In this document: positions 23,487-34,929 of the stretch, in pieces
Position numbering within the stretch: position 1 is the first letter of the stretch
Layout of the letters: the number at the start of each line of letters is the position of its first letter
Source: Flammula alnicola
Taxonomy: Eukaryota > Basidiomycota > Agaricomycetes > Agaricales > Strophariaceae
Length of the DNA: 64,000 nucleotides
Assembly: GCA_015499995.1 (NCBI GenBank)
Contig: JADNRV010000013.1
Coordinates: forward strand, 248,001-312,000
Direction of reading: 5' to 3'
Made by a program: the position numbers and the translations under genes
The notes under the pieces: model-generated
The model's database searches: none
What the model was told of the DNA's origin: nothing
What the model saw: the letters and a program-made list of their open reading frames with translations, nothing else

Positions 23487-24141
23487 CTACTTGGGAGGAT
23501 ATGGACCCTGGAATTGACCAGGCTGCTGTTGGGCTGGGTACTGTCCTTGATATGGGCCAGATTGATAATTCTGAACATTGTAATTTGGTTGATATCCAGG
23601 CTGGGGTCGAGGAGGATAATATCCGCCTTGTTGCGTTGGCACATTAGTCACAAGCTGCGGTTCCCACCTAGAAAGATTGTGAAAGACGGTCGGTTAGATG
23701 ATAGCTGGCTGAATGATCGACACAGGAACAGACCCAGGTTGTATAGGAACAGCCCACTGGCAAATGGAACAAAGCCATATATGCTTATTCGACATGGGTA
23801 TGAGTGGAACGAAACAGAATTCGAAAAATTCTCTTGATTTCGCACTGACGACCGCAGCTGGTCATGGACATCTATCAGAACGACGAAAGAGAAATATATG
23901 TTGTGTCAATCACCGTTATGGCACCGGGGACATATTCTGGGTATCTGGTCGCCTTCGGGTGAAATTTTGGTTGAACAACCAACTGCAAAACAGACGCCGA
24001 AGCGTCACTGAGCGCAACTGTCGAATGGCCAGAGACCTGGCGGAAGCATACATATCATCGGAATGCAGACTAAGCGTTTTGCTTTTCATGAACATCATTA
24101 CCGGTAAGTGTCTGCAGAAATGACGTACAGAAGAAATCCAT
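23487..24141 (-). CDS. Zinc-ribbon protein with Q/G/Y/P-rich tail, copy 1 (zf-15 type)
   Basis: Small zinc-ribbon protein of a fungal family often labelled zinc-ribbon 15 or, misleadingly, rhodopsin family because of its Gln/Gly/Tyr/Pro tail. Spliced exons give MDFFFCIPMIFGCSTKIS, then PEGDQIPRICPRCHN, AAVVSAKSREFFEFCFVPLIP, SNKHIWLCSICQWAVPIQPGG, and the tail YYPPRPQPGYQPNYNVQNYQ ending QGPYPPK at 23487. Metal ligands are the CPRC and CSIC knuckles. The first exon is only 13 bases (24141-24129), spliced at GTACGT. No gene function is established that I know of. It is a diverged tandem partner of the gene at 24.8-25.3 kb, same strand. Confidence 0.8.
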
Positions 24142-24805
24142 GTTCGCGATTGTGGATGAATTTCAGAACAAGAGCGGACCCTTGGCTATAGCGGTTCAAG
24201 TTGAACTGAGCAGGACCGGATCAAAGAAACATTACTTAGTGTGCTCAAGAAGATAGGGATCTGCGCTCACCTCGACGATGTGTGCTTGCCTGGTTTTCCC
24301 TAGCAAATATTCAAGAGCTGCGGGGTGAAGCCGGTGAAGCTTTGAAGGAAGAGGTTCAACCAGAGGTTGTTAATGCATATGGATCAGTACGTGACCCATT
24401 CATGGCCGTTCAGATAAATAAAGCCAGCATGTGATTGGACAATGTCAATTTATGCGCAGCACTTGGCCAGATATCAATGATGGCAATAACCTCGGCTTTT
24501 CAATTAAAGCGAAATACTACGAAGGAAAGGCTAGAATGGCAGCAGGAACCTCTTGTAGGATTGTTCCTTCCCGAAGATAGTTATTTTCCTAGGTCTCAGG
24601 TCAGAGAGCAGTGCGGTATGTACCACAGGTTTCCTACTAGTAATAAACTACGAACATTCAACAAGAAAGACACTTATCCACATAATCGCAGCCAATAGCA
24701 AGAATAAAGGATATTTAGAGTAAATGTTTGAAAGGTAGGAAGAGTACCAGGAGGCATGGGGATGCGAGATATCGTTTCTTGTAAAAAGTAGGTCTTTGAA
24801 CGGGT
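24142..24805. other. Intergenic region between the two zinc-ribbon genes
   Basis: About 660 bases. It should carry the promoter of copy 1 and the trailer of copy 2. Open frames here are short and unrecognised, and I see no remnant of a third copy. Confidence 0.45.
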
Positions 24806-25336
24806 TTACGCTTTCGGGGCAGGCTGACCTATATACGCAGGTTGATAACCAGGTCGGTTAGGCGCAGCGTCCGCCTGTGGCGTAGCAGCGGAAGAAGGCT
24901 GGTCAGTTTTTTGCCCTTCTGATTGGCTATGGGCAAGGATAAACACAGTTAGCTGGGTTTTCCGGACATAACACAGTCGAAACACGTACTCCTTGTTGAT
25001 CTCTTCACTCCATTGGCACGTCCCGCAGATCCATATGTGTTTCCAGTAGATCGGAATAAGAGGAACCCAAAAGAGTTCAAACCACATCGTACTTTTTGCA
25101 GAAAAGACAGTCACTAAAGATAGGTCATTTAGACGTTAAGCGTTAGAGAGCATTACGGTAGATGCCTATAAGTTCGGAACTAACTATTGTGGCATCGAGG
25201 ACATAAACGCAACATTTGCTCCCCTTCAGGTTTGATTTTACTCGGACATCCGACTATGGGGAAGAAATGTTAATGCCGACGACTAGAAGGAAGCCGTGAA
25301 ATCTCACATACATATAATGGGAATACACATGATCAT
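24806..25336 (-). CDS. Zinc-ribbon protein with short tail, copy 2 (zf-15 type)
   Basis: Same family as the gene at 23.5 kb. Exons read MIMCIPIIFGCPSKIKPEGE, QMLRLCPRCHN, VTVFSAKSTMWFELFWVPLI, then YWKHIWICGTCQWSEEINKE and a tail GQKTDQPSSAATPQADAAPN that ends GQPAPKA at 24806. Zinc knuckles are CPRC and CGTC. The start can be 25336 or the second Met at 25330. Intron positions, after IIF and after CHN, match those of copy 1, which shows common descent. The C-terminal tail is Ala/Pro/Gln-rich instead of the Gly/Tyr/Gln-rich tail of copy 1. Confidence 0.82.
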
Positions 25337-25934
25337 AGCCTGATGCGATGGGTTTGACACTGTCGGTCGCGAAATCTTCATTCACGAACGCAGAAATGAC
25401 CTTGTGGCCCGAGCTCGGAAGCGTGAGCTCTTTCAATACTGAATCGGAGATGTAGAATATGATTGGTAGATACCGTCGACACCTTGTGTTGAGCGTCTTC
25501 CACTGTCAGGTACGTTGCTAACAAAGCCGATACATATTGCTGCGGTGTTGAAGTCGGTAGAAAGTGGGCCTAGATCATGTGTACCAAGTACGTCAGATTC
25601 CCTTGTTTGGGTATGTGTGCGCCACTGGTCTGGCTTCACCGACAAAAAACCCGACAAACGGAAATCCTCCTAGACGAATATGTGAAGGGTATTCTATTAC
25701 GCATCATGCTCAAGAATCAAGAAAGAAATGTACAAGAATATAATAATTACTACACTGCTGGTGGTATCATAAAAGCTAAGCAATCCAGCAGAAAGATTAG
25801 TCACGAACTTATTACGCGCATTGAAGCACAAAGTCCATCGAGGAGTAGGTTGAGATAACATTGTTCGAAATAAGGATATATAGCCATAAGAGCTACCGTC
25901 GGATTTAGCACAAGTTGGTTAATGATAACCGCCG
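25337..25934. other. Intergenic region between zinc-ribbon copy 2 and the Zn2Cys6 gene
   Basis: About 600 bases, holding the promoter of zinc-ribbon copy 2 and the 3' end of the transcription factor gene. AT-rich at 25680-25900. Open frames at 25433-25657 (minus) and 25577-25858 (plus) have no recognised family. Confidence 0.45.
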
Positions 25935-28900
25935 TTACAATTTTTCACCAAACTGAGGACAAAATTGAAAGTCAGCATGCGCCACGACAAGAGAATTTGG
26001 GGCAGGGAATGTACCAGCCGCCATGTAATTTGGTGCCGTACTCGCAGCGAGAGCGTGCGTCGCCATGGGCGGATTCCGTTGGCCATACGATTGCGCATTT
26101 GCTGATAATCCAGGGGCGTCGCGCACGGTAGGACCGCTGGGGGGAACGTTATAGCTGAACTGTTCCATGTCCCCCGTTCCATGATAAAACATGTCATCTG
26201 TTGCCGACTTGAAAGACGGCATGTTGGAAAACACTGGAGAACCCCTTCGACTGAGGCCCGTTCCGGTGCTTGTGGCGATAGACGTCGCAGTACCTGGTGG
26301 TGTATAGCTTGACGGCCATCCGTTGACCCCGCGGTCATCCGAGCTGCAGGCAGTGTTGGGGCCTGAGTCGACCCGGCGCTGGGCATCAAAAACATTGAGC
26401 GGAGGAAGCATTGGCCTGTCACCGGAAGAGCCGATTGGCAATCCAGTATGGTTGAGATGCATCTGAGAGTCGGACATTGTGATGGACTGGGGATAGTCTC
26501 CATCGTAGAGAGGGATGTGGTGACCTTGCCCTTGGCGTCTGAGTTTGCGACTATCCCAAATCATGCGGATGGTCTCTTCGCGTTCTTCGCTTTTGGAAAA
26601 TCCCCATCGCATGGTCGCGAGTGCTGTCAGACAGACCGAGACCGATTCATCGACTGTCAGATGGGAGTTGGTATCCTCCTGTTTATCGTCTCCGCTCGGA
26701 ATTTCCAGAAGTTCGCCGTCGATGTTGGCGGCGAGGTAGCCAGCGAAGAAGCATCCATCCCGAACCAGACCTGCATCCCATCTGAATATTCCAGGGACGT
26801 CGCTGTGTTCCCTCGGGGTGTGTGTCTGGAGAATACGGATGACTCGAGGGAGCAGGGCTAAACACCTCCGAGTGGCACTGACATGAAGAATTTGCGGTGA
26901 GAGATATGGGGACGAATTAGAGGAATGAGAGGATGGTCGAGGAGGAGAGCCAGCGGAGTACATTGCCTGCGCGGTTGGGGTGGTTATAAAATGCTTGAGG
27001 GCTTCCCGAATGACATTATCTACACAGGGAAAGTCAGTAAATGACTACCCATTGCTTAGCGCTACTCACGGCATTCGAAGATGAATATCTATTTCCAAAT
27101 CGCGATGAGTAGACCTTCAACTAGGAATGATTTCGCCAACTCACCTGCCAACCGCTGACGTACTGGTTGATCTCTAGGCGGCGGAGAACACTGTCGTGTT
27201 CCAAAGGCGCTCGCTTCATATTCTCGAATTCTTGCCAAGCACGGTCCAGGTCCCTCCAGATTTCCCGCATGCCGTGCGCGTCGACGAGCCCATGATCTTC
27301 GGCCCTTCGGGAGGCCTTGATGCCGGTAAGAACGTTATGTAGTCGCCGGCAAACATTACTCAAATCGAGTGGCGCAGATGCCTCGTGCATCAGACGAATG
27401 TACGTTTTATGCGAGGAAGCATCGCGTGAGCTGAAACTTCCGGGTTCCGATATATGGTATGGACCCATATTGGGTGAAGGATCGACGGAGGATGGGGAAG
27501 GAGGAGACGGTATACCAGCGCGCGCCATGTCGAAGTTAGGGGAAGGTAGTGTCCGTTGGAAAGAGTCCAGATCTTCATTATTTCTGAAGCGCGAGTCAGC
27601 AAGACTGGAGGCCAATTGGCTGAAGGTGATACGTACAGAACAAAGCGCCCTCCTCGAATTCCAGTCATTATACCTTCTCGAGTGTACGCGTACCAGAATA
27701 TCCGTGCGCGGGTGGTAGCGTCCTCGAAACTAGATGTATTCGAAGCTGACAAGATACACAACGCTTGAACCTGGGACAGGGTTGCTTCATAGATAGCCAA
27801 TCTCTCCAGCGGTTGGGCCTCTGTGTTCATATTTTAGACGGGGTTACAGAGAGTGCGAGAAGGATATCATATACTTACCCTCCATGAGAGGCAACAGCAA
27901 CAAGAGAACTCGAACACCATCCAAAGTCGGCCGTCGTAGAACTCCGTGATAATCGACTAGTTCCAAGACTTCGCGAAGGTAATTGTCACTTTTGTTCCTC
28001 CATTGCCTGCGCCTGTTGCCGGGGGGTGCGTATTTGCTGTTTTGAGGATAGTAAGTTGTAGATCCTTCCGCTACAAGACCGTCCGCTGTAGCCGCCTGGT
28101 CAATGGAAGCGCCCTCCGTATCTGGAAGCCCTCGCTCATCCAAGCCGAACGAAGCAGCCCAGGTGACAAGTAGCATTGCAATAAGGCCCCCTTCATTTGC
28201 TAAAAGTTGGGTACCCTTGCAGTGACTAGCAAACCTTGCGGGGAACTCATGAGCGTCAAGGATGGGACCTAGAAACCAAGACCGTATCAGCGATAAGTTC
28301 CAGATAATTATAACAAAATGGCCTACGTTGGATAGTAAACCATCGCCAGAAGGGTGAGTTAAAGAACTCGGGCTGAAGGTTCGGAATACTGATAGATGAC
28401 CTGGACCCCGACGGCAAACTTGAGGAGGACGAATTGCCGTCTTGATCAGCAACTTTGCCGTAGATAGCCCTATGGGATTATGAGCACTCGGTGCTGGACT
28501 GTACAGTGGATCATTCAAGCTTACTCGACTTGCTGAAGACGTCGGCCGCGCCTGAGTAATTTGACGGCTTTGACATCAGCAAATTCGTCCCTGATGAAGA
28601 GATATCAAGTGAATGAAGAACGCTACAACCAGTTGAATACTGACACGCATTTTATTCCACGTTCTTTGCAATTTGAGCAGGCGGGATGAGGACCTACAAA
28701 ACCGATAGGCAAGTCTTTAAGATCACAGCGAACCCTATGGCAAAAGACATCAGCTACACGCAAGCGATTCCAAGGGGAAATGACAAAAATCAAATGAGCA
28801 CGGACCTTCGCATGCGACAAGCGCCACAAGCAGAGAATTGTTGTCGGGATGATTTCGGCTGACTGCCGGAGCGTCTAGAATAGGGTGTTGTAGAGGCGCG

Positions 28901-28960
28901 AGCGGACTGGGTAGCCTGAGAAGAGGTGGAGGTGGATGCGGAGGAGCCTCTCGGTGACAT
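25935..28960 (-). CDS. Zn(II)2Cys6 transcription factor with fungal-specific regulatory domain
   Basis: Nuclear DNA-binding regulator. The start MSPRGSSASTSTSSQ (28960) opens a Ser/Thr-rich leader, then the binuclear cluster: SACGACRMRRVRCDL, an intron, and HPACSNCKERGIKCV, i.e. C-x2-C-x6-C ... C-x2-C-x6-C. A linker (RRGRRLQQVE) follows. The middle-homology region spans several exons (GVRVLLLLLPLMEG, EGGLIAMLLVTWAASFGLDE, FPARFASHC) and ends with LALLPRVIRILQTHTPRE and a low-complexity C-terminal third (26000-26450) rich in Ser/Pro/Gly that ends FGEKL at 25935. The target genes are unknown; the middle domain is that of gal4-like activators. Long spacing between the second and third cysteine pairs is filled by the loop CDLKDLPIGFVGPHPAC, longer than in Gal4. 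Confidence 0.88.
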
Positions 28961-30213
28961 AGTGGTAGATGTCGGAGAAAGCTGGAGATCAAAGAGGGAA
29001 AAGAAGGTCAGTGTGTTTGTTTGTTTTATACAGTAATTAAAGAGGACCAACAAGAGTTGAACATGAGAAGTAAGATTAGGGATCAAAAGCAGCAGAAAAT
29101 CGAAGCAGGTGTGACGTTGACTTGTCGAATGAAGAAAAAAAGCACGACTGAGGCGGATCTGGAAAGGACAGGAGATCTTACATGTTAAAGGAAGGGGAGA
29201 AAATACAATTGTGGACAGATGGTAGACTGGTTTGTGGGGAGTTTTCCTCGAGGACGCTTAGTCCCCGGGCCAAGATCTTGCACCGGTGGCAGTACTTTAT
29301 TTAATTACGGAGATCCCACCCTCCAGAATCCTGCAATCGCATTGGCTGGCAATGTGATTGGTCCGTGGAGGTCGTCGCTGATAGGTTCAAGATGAAGAAA
29401 GAAAGAATCTCAATCCAAATATGGTCATGTCCTCTGACAGTCCTCTAAGCTCTCGGAATCTGCCGTCTCTCGCACAAGCTCCCGTTGCGTTCGCCTCTCC
29501 GTCCCCTACCGCCGACCTTCCGACCACGCTTCTTCCAATACCCCGTCTTCTAGCCATATGCTTGGTCGAACAATAAAAGTTTCACTTCTCAAATCCCTGA
29601 CAGCCATTACTTCATCATGAGTCCGGTACATATGTAAATTCCTTCATTTTCCGAACCTTTGTCTTCCAAAATATCTTATCAGGTGAGAATTACCGCAGTG
29701 CGGCGTAACGGGCTGTCCAAGAACCTCTAAATGCCATCAGCCCTTCAGCATATTGAGGAGACTCAGTAATCCTTTCAGAAGAATGGCTCCAGAAATGTGG
29801 CTCGCCGGCGTACAAGCCGCATCTTGAACCTTATCTTGAACGCCATCTAACTTTCTTCAAACCTAGGTCAGGCTAGCACACTTTAGAACATAATTGAACG
29901 CAATTTATTAGGCGACAACAACGACATTTGATCAACAATTTCTCTTCCTCCGCTTCGAATTCCCACCCGACCGAGGCATCATGTGGTTCTAGATTGGCCT
30001 AACGATGCAGGGCTTGCGCAATAACCAATCACAAACATAATATTCCACGGACGACAAGGCTGAATCCCGCGTTGCGCAGCTGAGCGCTGATCAACACACC
30101 GACGGCCTCGTCACACTTTTATAATCAAAAAAGCATGGTTAAGCACCACGATATACATACCATGACACCTGTCGACGATATACAAATCCACGATCAGCGA
30201 ACATTACACGCTA
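28961..30213. other. Intergenic region upstream of the Zn2Cys6 gene, with a possible unrecognised transcript
   Basis: About 1.25 kb. The first 500 bases are the likely promoter of the transcription factor gene. From 29427 a plus-strand frame opens MSSDSPLSSRNLPSLAQAP and continues, with one frame jump, into LGRTIKVSLLKSLTAITS. A second fragment near 29790-29870 reads WLQKCGSPAYKPHLEPY in one frame and RMAPEMWLAGVQAAS in another. I could not assemble a family-like protein. The last 200 bases before NOP16 are AT-rich trailer. Confidence 0.35.
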
Positions 30214-31380
30214 CTATTGCAAAAGATTTGCTTTTTTCAACGCTCTCCGAAGCTGACCAACGGTCCTCTGCTCTGGGTTGAGTTTCAGATCACCTGCCAT
30301 TCCGTCGACATTGTTGCCGTATTTTTTCACGAGCCGGTCCAGATACTTCGTTTCTCCAGAAGACACATGGCGCGACCCAACACCAGAGAGTGGGAGGGAT
30401 AAGGTCGTCATTCCTGTGGCTGAAGCGGATATTTGTTCAAGTTCTGGAGGAAAAAATCGCAAGACACCAGTCAGCCTCGAGATTAACAAGTGAGGAACGA
30501 AAAAAAAATGGGCATGATCAAGCAAGACGAACGGGTTTTCATTGAATAAGAAATGAATAGCGATGATACATGCATAGGTAGCTCAGGCATGCATTAAATG
30601 CATGAAGAGGGGTTGCTCGACGTAGAGCATGCATTTTCAGCTTACTTGCAGAAACAGCCGTTGAAAAAATACGGGAACCAGCGACTGCATCAACTGAAAC
30701 CAAAGTCGATAAAAGGAGAAACTCACGATGCACTAAGCTTTCATTTATTGGGCCAAGTTGAGATGCTGTGCTTCTTGAAAAATCTGTCGCCCATTTTTCA
30801 CGAACATCCTGATCCATTCGAGATTCGAGATCTTCCTCCATGTCCGCGGTCTCAGGTTGCTCTTCTGGTGTCTGCTCTTCATTCATTTCGAATCCCAGGA
30901 TATTACCGGCTGCGTCTCGAAGGATTCTCCCAAATCCGCTGGGTACGCTCGGGCTTGCGTTGTTGGGTGTAGAAGACGACGGGGCCGCTTCTTGTTCATG
31001 AGAGACTTGAATGGCAGACATTGCGCGTAAAGGCTTTTCAACACCACCGTGCGCTGATGGATCAAGCGTAACAACGAGTCCAAGGTTTGCGTAACTGAAA
31101 AAGGTCACTGGTCAGTCGAAATTTAAGGGTGCAATATGCTGGTCTGGCAAACGGCAGGGTGCTACTTACTTTTGACGGACAGTTTTCTGTTTATCCCATG
31201 CATCCTGCAGGACCTTCGGGCCACGAATGGCTGGTTAGCACCATTAATCATAACTCTATCATAGGACATATAGCTAGACATACGGGGTGTCTTTTTCAGG
31301 TTTCTCTTCGCGTTTCTTGAATGAGAGACGGGTTTGTAACTCGAGGAACGAGATTTACGACGTTGACGAGGGTTGGCCAT
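30214..31380 (-). CDS. NOP16: Nucleolar protein 16, 60S ribosome biogenesis
   Basis: Pre-60S assembly factor of the nucleolus. The basic N-terminus MANPRQRRKSRSSSYKPVSH starts at 31380; next exons give AIRGPKVLQDAWDKQKTVRQ and NYANLGLVVTLDPSAHGG, an acidic middle (EEQPETADMEEDLESRMDQD), and the conserved C-terminal motif TKYLDRLVKKYGNNVDGMAG followed by LNPEQRTVGQLRRALKKANL to the stop at 30214. Exons join in frame through GT..AG introns; one joins QN to YANLG. Length of about 230 residues fits the family. It diverges from QCR10. Confidence 0.9.
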
Positions 31381-31726
31381 GAGGGAAAAGGTGAATAGTA
31401 GACAGGAAAATTGGGGCTCGTCTGAAGAGCGAAAAGAGAGCTAACGAGAAATCGGGCAGGTCGAAAGGCACAGTATGGAAGCAAGCTACAAGCAGGCTAG
31501 ATTCAGATGTTTCGTAATGCAACGTCTATGTCGCTAGTCGATAGGTTCTGTTCAGATTCTGGCAAGACTGACTCTTGGAAAAGAAGGGTGTTATTTTTAT
31601 TTATTTGCGTGATTGGCCAAAATCGCCCGGTGTTCGCCGGGAAGTCGTTTCCGCCGTCCTCCGCTGGTCGTTACATACGATTAAATTCGAAAACCAACAA
31701 CTTTCGATTCGACAAATAACTATACA
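31381..31726. promoter_or_regulatory. Divergent promoter region of NOP16 and QCR10
   Basis: A 346-base gap between divergent start codons. No clear TATA box. The shared role in growth (ribosome synthesis and respiration) makes common regulation plausible but this is inference from position. Confidence 0.4.
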
Positions 31727-32107
31727 ATGTCTCGCCTCTTGTTGCACCCCCAATCACCCGTTGGTGCTACCCTCAATGTATGTTGTCCTTTGATCATCCA
31801 CGGCGCGTACTTAAGGTCACTCTAGGCCACCAAACGATGGACATTAAGTCTCGGGTTATGGGGTGCCAGTGCTGGTGCGGCAGCTTTGCTTGTAAGCATT
31901 GCATTTGCACCTACGTTTTTTTTTTCTCCGACTAATCTCTGGTGAAGCTGCTCTCGGTTACGCCTTTGGTGAGGCGTGAGGTTCTGGAAAAAACTCCTGT
32001 GGTGAGTACCCTCTAGATCGTCAAGCTTACTTGCGTTTACAGTTCTTTGCTCGCAGTTGGGCCTATACTACCAGGACAAAACCCCGGCCTCCGACAAGCC
32101 TTTCTAA
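31727..32107 (+). CDS. QCR10: Cytochrome b-c1 complex subunit 10 (QCR10-like)
   Basis: Small single-pass inner-membrane subunit of mitochondrial complex III. Four exons: MSRLLLHPQSPVGATLN, ATKRWTLSLGLWGASAGAAA, LLSVTPLVRREVLEKTPV and LGLYYQDKTPASDKPF-stop at 32107. One hydrophobic helix (LGLWGASAGAAALLLLS) is followed by the conserved tail pattern P-x-LG-x4-D-x-TP-x2-DKP also present in yeast Qcr10. About 77 residues, the normal size. No frame breaks. The assignment rests on that tail and the size. Confidence 0.75.
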
Positions 32108-32257
32108 ACTCCTTACATATATCGCGGCTTGACGTTATCTTTCCGGACGCCCAACAAAGGGACTACCCTGCAAACATAACGCAATGAAGTTCAGGATACT
32201 CGTGTTTATTATACCTGGGACATCGAGATCTCGCGTCGGCATAGATTACAGAATACA

Positions 32258-33554
32258 TCAAAGTTTAGACTCTACAGTGGGACTAGTGAGATCCAAGCCA
32301 GTTTTCCTTTCGAGTTCTTTCACTGCCTCCAGTGTTCTTCCGATCTCAACAACTATACTCAAAAATGGTGAACTAATCCACGTAAAGCTGAATGGAAGAA
32401 CGACTCACGGATGGTATCCATTCCCAAATCTTTGGCTGTTTTCAGGTTTCTAGCGGCATGTGGTCAGTCCCCTCCGTCTAAAATGTCTGCTCCGAAGTTG
32501 CCCAACTTACGCGCCAATGTCATCCAGAAATATAGCCTCAGATGGTTTAATTCCGTTCCGTTCACAAGCCAGCAAGTAGAATCCTTGTTCAGGTTTCCTG
32601 TGTTTATATTTGTCAAACTTGCTGTCGCAATCGTGAGAGGCTTGAGGGACGAACCGCATTCCCAGTTGGCTGCTGTCACAAAAATCATCGAAAAGTTCCC
32701 GAAGTTGATTCGGGGTCGCTCCATGTTCCCAGCCCAGAAACTGGAGCTCCTCGGGTGGTATATCAATCTTCGCAAAGTTATTGGTCAACGCGATCAACTT
32801 GTGCTGACCTGCAGCTAATTGGACAGATTTAAATTAGGAATCCTATCCAATGTAACACCACAATGTGCTTTACCTTTTAACCGCAGGATTGCATGACGGA
32901 TATGTCGATCATATTGTGCTGCCTCTCGCATCATTGCTCCGAATAGCTAGATGAAATGGTTGTCAACTGCGGCATCTGGCAATATGGACGCGAGCCTGCT
33001 CACTTCACGTCCATCCACGCTCAAGGTCTCCGGCAATGGTGGGCATTCTGCGACGAGAATAAGTCCGCCGGGGAAACGGAAACCGGCATTCCATGGGTAA
33101 TAACTCACTTAGGTCCTTGCGTGTGCAGTACGCTTTGTACCTGTCAAACATTAACATTAGATGCATGACCTTTTTTTTTTTCGGACGAACCAAATGTTCC
33201 CATTCATTGTATCGGATAAATCACGCCCGAAAGCTTCATAAAAAGTGAGAAGTTCTATTTCCCCTCTTTCAAACTTCTGCCAGCAGCCGTTTGGGCCTTG
33301 TCCGATTCTGTAAAAGAGGCGCATCCGTTAAAAATCGCTCAGGTAGCTTGGGAGTTTTGGCATATTCCGAAACGTACATCGAGCAGTTTATGTAGTTGGG
33401 AGGAAGCCCAAGTTTACGCTCATACGCCGCAATGGCAATGAAGGGGCTTCGCATTACCACGCCTCCAATCTAATACAAGTAGTCGAGAAAGCTATGAGCC
33501 ATTGATTCCACGCTCAAACTCAAGACTTACATCGAAAATCACAGCCTTATGCAT
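32258..33554 (-). CDS. HAD-superfamily hydrolase (epoxide-hydrolase N-terminal / ACAD10 type)
   Basis: Phosphatase-like HAD protein of unknown substrate. The start MHKAVIFD is split by an intron from IGGVVMRSPFIAIAAYERKL; then GPNGCWQKFERGEIELLTFY, EAFGRDLSDTMNGN, LFGAMMREAAQYDRHIRHAI, motif II region LIALTNNFAK, then KPEQGFYLLACERNGIKP (motif III Lys) and motif IV AIFLDDIGAN. It ends LTSPTVESKL at 32258. Motif I is D-I-G, so the nucleophile Asp is present but the usual second Asp is Gly, as in related ACAD10-type domains. The N-terminal cap region matches the HAD half of soluble epoxide hydrolases; no alpha/beta hydrolase half follows. At least six introns. Confidence 0.82.
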
Positions 33555-34858
33555 CGTGGGTTTGAGGTTATAACAACAATGTGGTATATTTCTGAAACTA
33601 GACATAATCCCCCGACAGTTGTTCAAACATTGAGCTGAAATAATTACTGTCAAGGCACTCACACGTCTCCGTTGTTTCAAATAGCCAGTTCCCAAAATAC
33701 CAAGGCAGAAAGTACGCCAAATTTCTGAAAGAGCGCAGACGAAGCGAATGGCAATGGGAGGAATGCCTAGCACTCTAAAGGGTCTCTTCGGTCAGAATGA
33801 AGTCCCGGGCCTACAATTCAGCAAATTATATGGCGCTCGAGGGAGAAACGCATCGTCGCATGAGGCAATCAACATGCGGATTCGGATTCGGCTAACTGGA
33901 ATCCGCTGCCGGTGTCCACGAGCACGTGAGTTTCAGAGTGTCCTAGTTTAGACATTTGATTCCACGGTCCACTCAAGCGCTCATTTAAACGCTGGTGGTG
34001 ACAAAAAATAATGAGGCACTTGGGAACCGTTATTACATGACTTGAAGGATGTATTTTTATAATTCATTCCTAAATATATAATTCAAAAATAGAATCATGT
34101 TTACCGACAGTACTGAGTGGTAAAAATGGGGGGAAAACATTAAAGAACTCGTCAAGAACTGGGAACTTAGCCTCTCAAGTCAAAATTTGCCAATGCCAGA
34201 GATCTGCCCCTGCAAATTATACTCAGGATTCAATGTGCAATCTCGGCTCATGGTACCAAGGTCCAACATGGAACACGAGGAGCGCTGCATCACCGTCGAG
34301 GGAAGATATAAAGCTTGGAGCTCAATGTAAGCGTGCCTTCTTTTCTCTATTCTCTTACTAAATCACGGAACATGCTATGTAGCTGTATCTGGCTTCCTTA
34401 CTGATGTTGTGTACAAGCACAATTCAATGGACACCGTCTTTCAAGGTTTCCACCTGAAAGTTGAGAATAATAGAATGTTGTATTTCTGGATCAGCAGAGT
34501 AACTCGGCGGGAACTACGATTCAACAAAGTCATTTCTCCGCATAGCTTAGTTGCATCAGATTATATACTTCTCTTGCTTATTAATTTGTTATCATTTGGT
34601 TTCTTGTTCTCTTTCTCTTTCTCTTGAGTCTTCTTGAAGGTTGGACGTTTCTAGTATCAAATTCCACATCGAAAACAAAGAGTAACATGTTACTAGTACA
34701 TGCAAAGCACGGGTCATTCTAGTACTAGAAAAAATTCCCATCCAGGAGGGCTTATACTATATAGCTGATGCTGTACTTTGGAAGGAACTCGGAACAAACT
34801 GCACAAATAAGCTATGCCAAGTGAGCTGGATTGCACCGCCACGCTGCTAATGACGGCC
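33555..34858. other. Intergenic region between the HAD gene and the penta-EF-hand gene
   Basis: About 1.3 kb with two divergent promoters. AT-rich from 34000 to 34150, with a TTTCTCTTTCTCTTTCTC run at 34607-34626. An open frame at 34409-34627 has no recognised family. Nothing else seen. Confidence 0.45.
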
Positions 34859-34866
34859 TATAAATA
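34859..34866 (+). promoter_or_regulatory. TATA box of the penta-EF-hand gene
   Basis: TATAAATA lies 64 bases before the ATG at 34930. The match to the consensus is good and the distance is typical. Confidence 0.5.
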
Positions 34867-34929
34867 TCCTTCCTGGGCAGGCTGCTTACATCACATCATC
34901 GATATCTCTTGGCTCTTACACCCGTGAAC

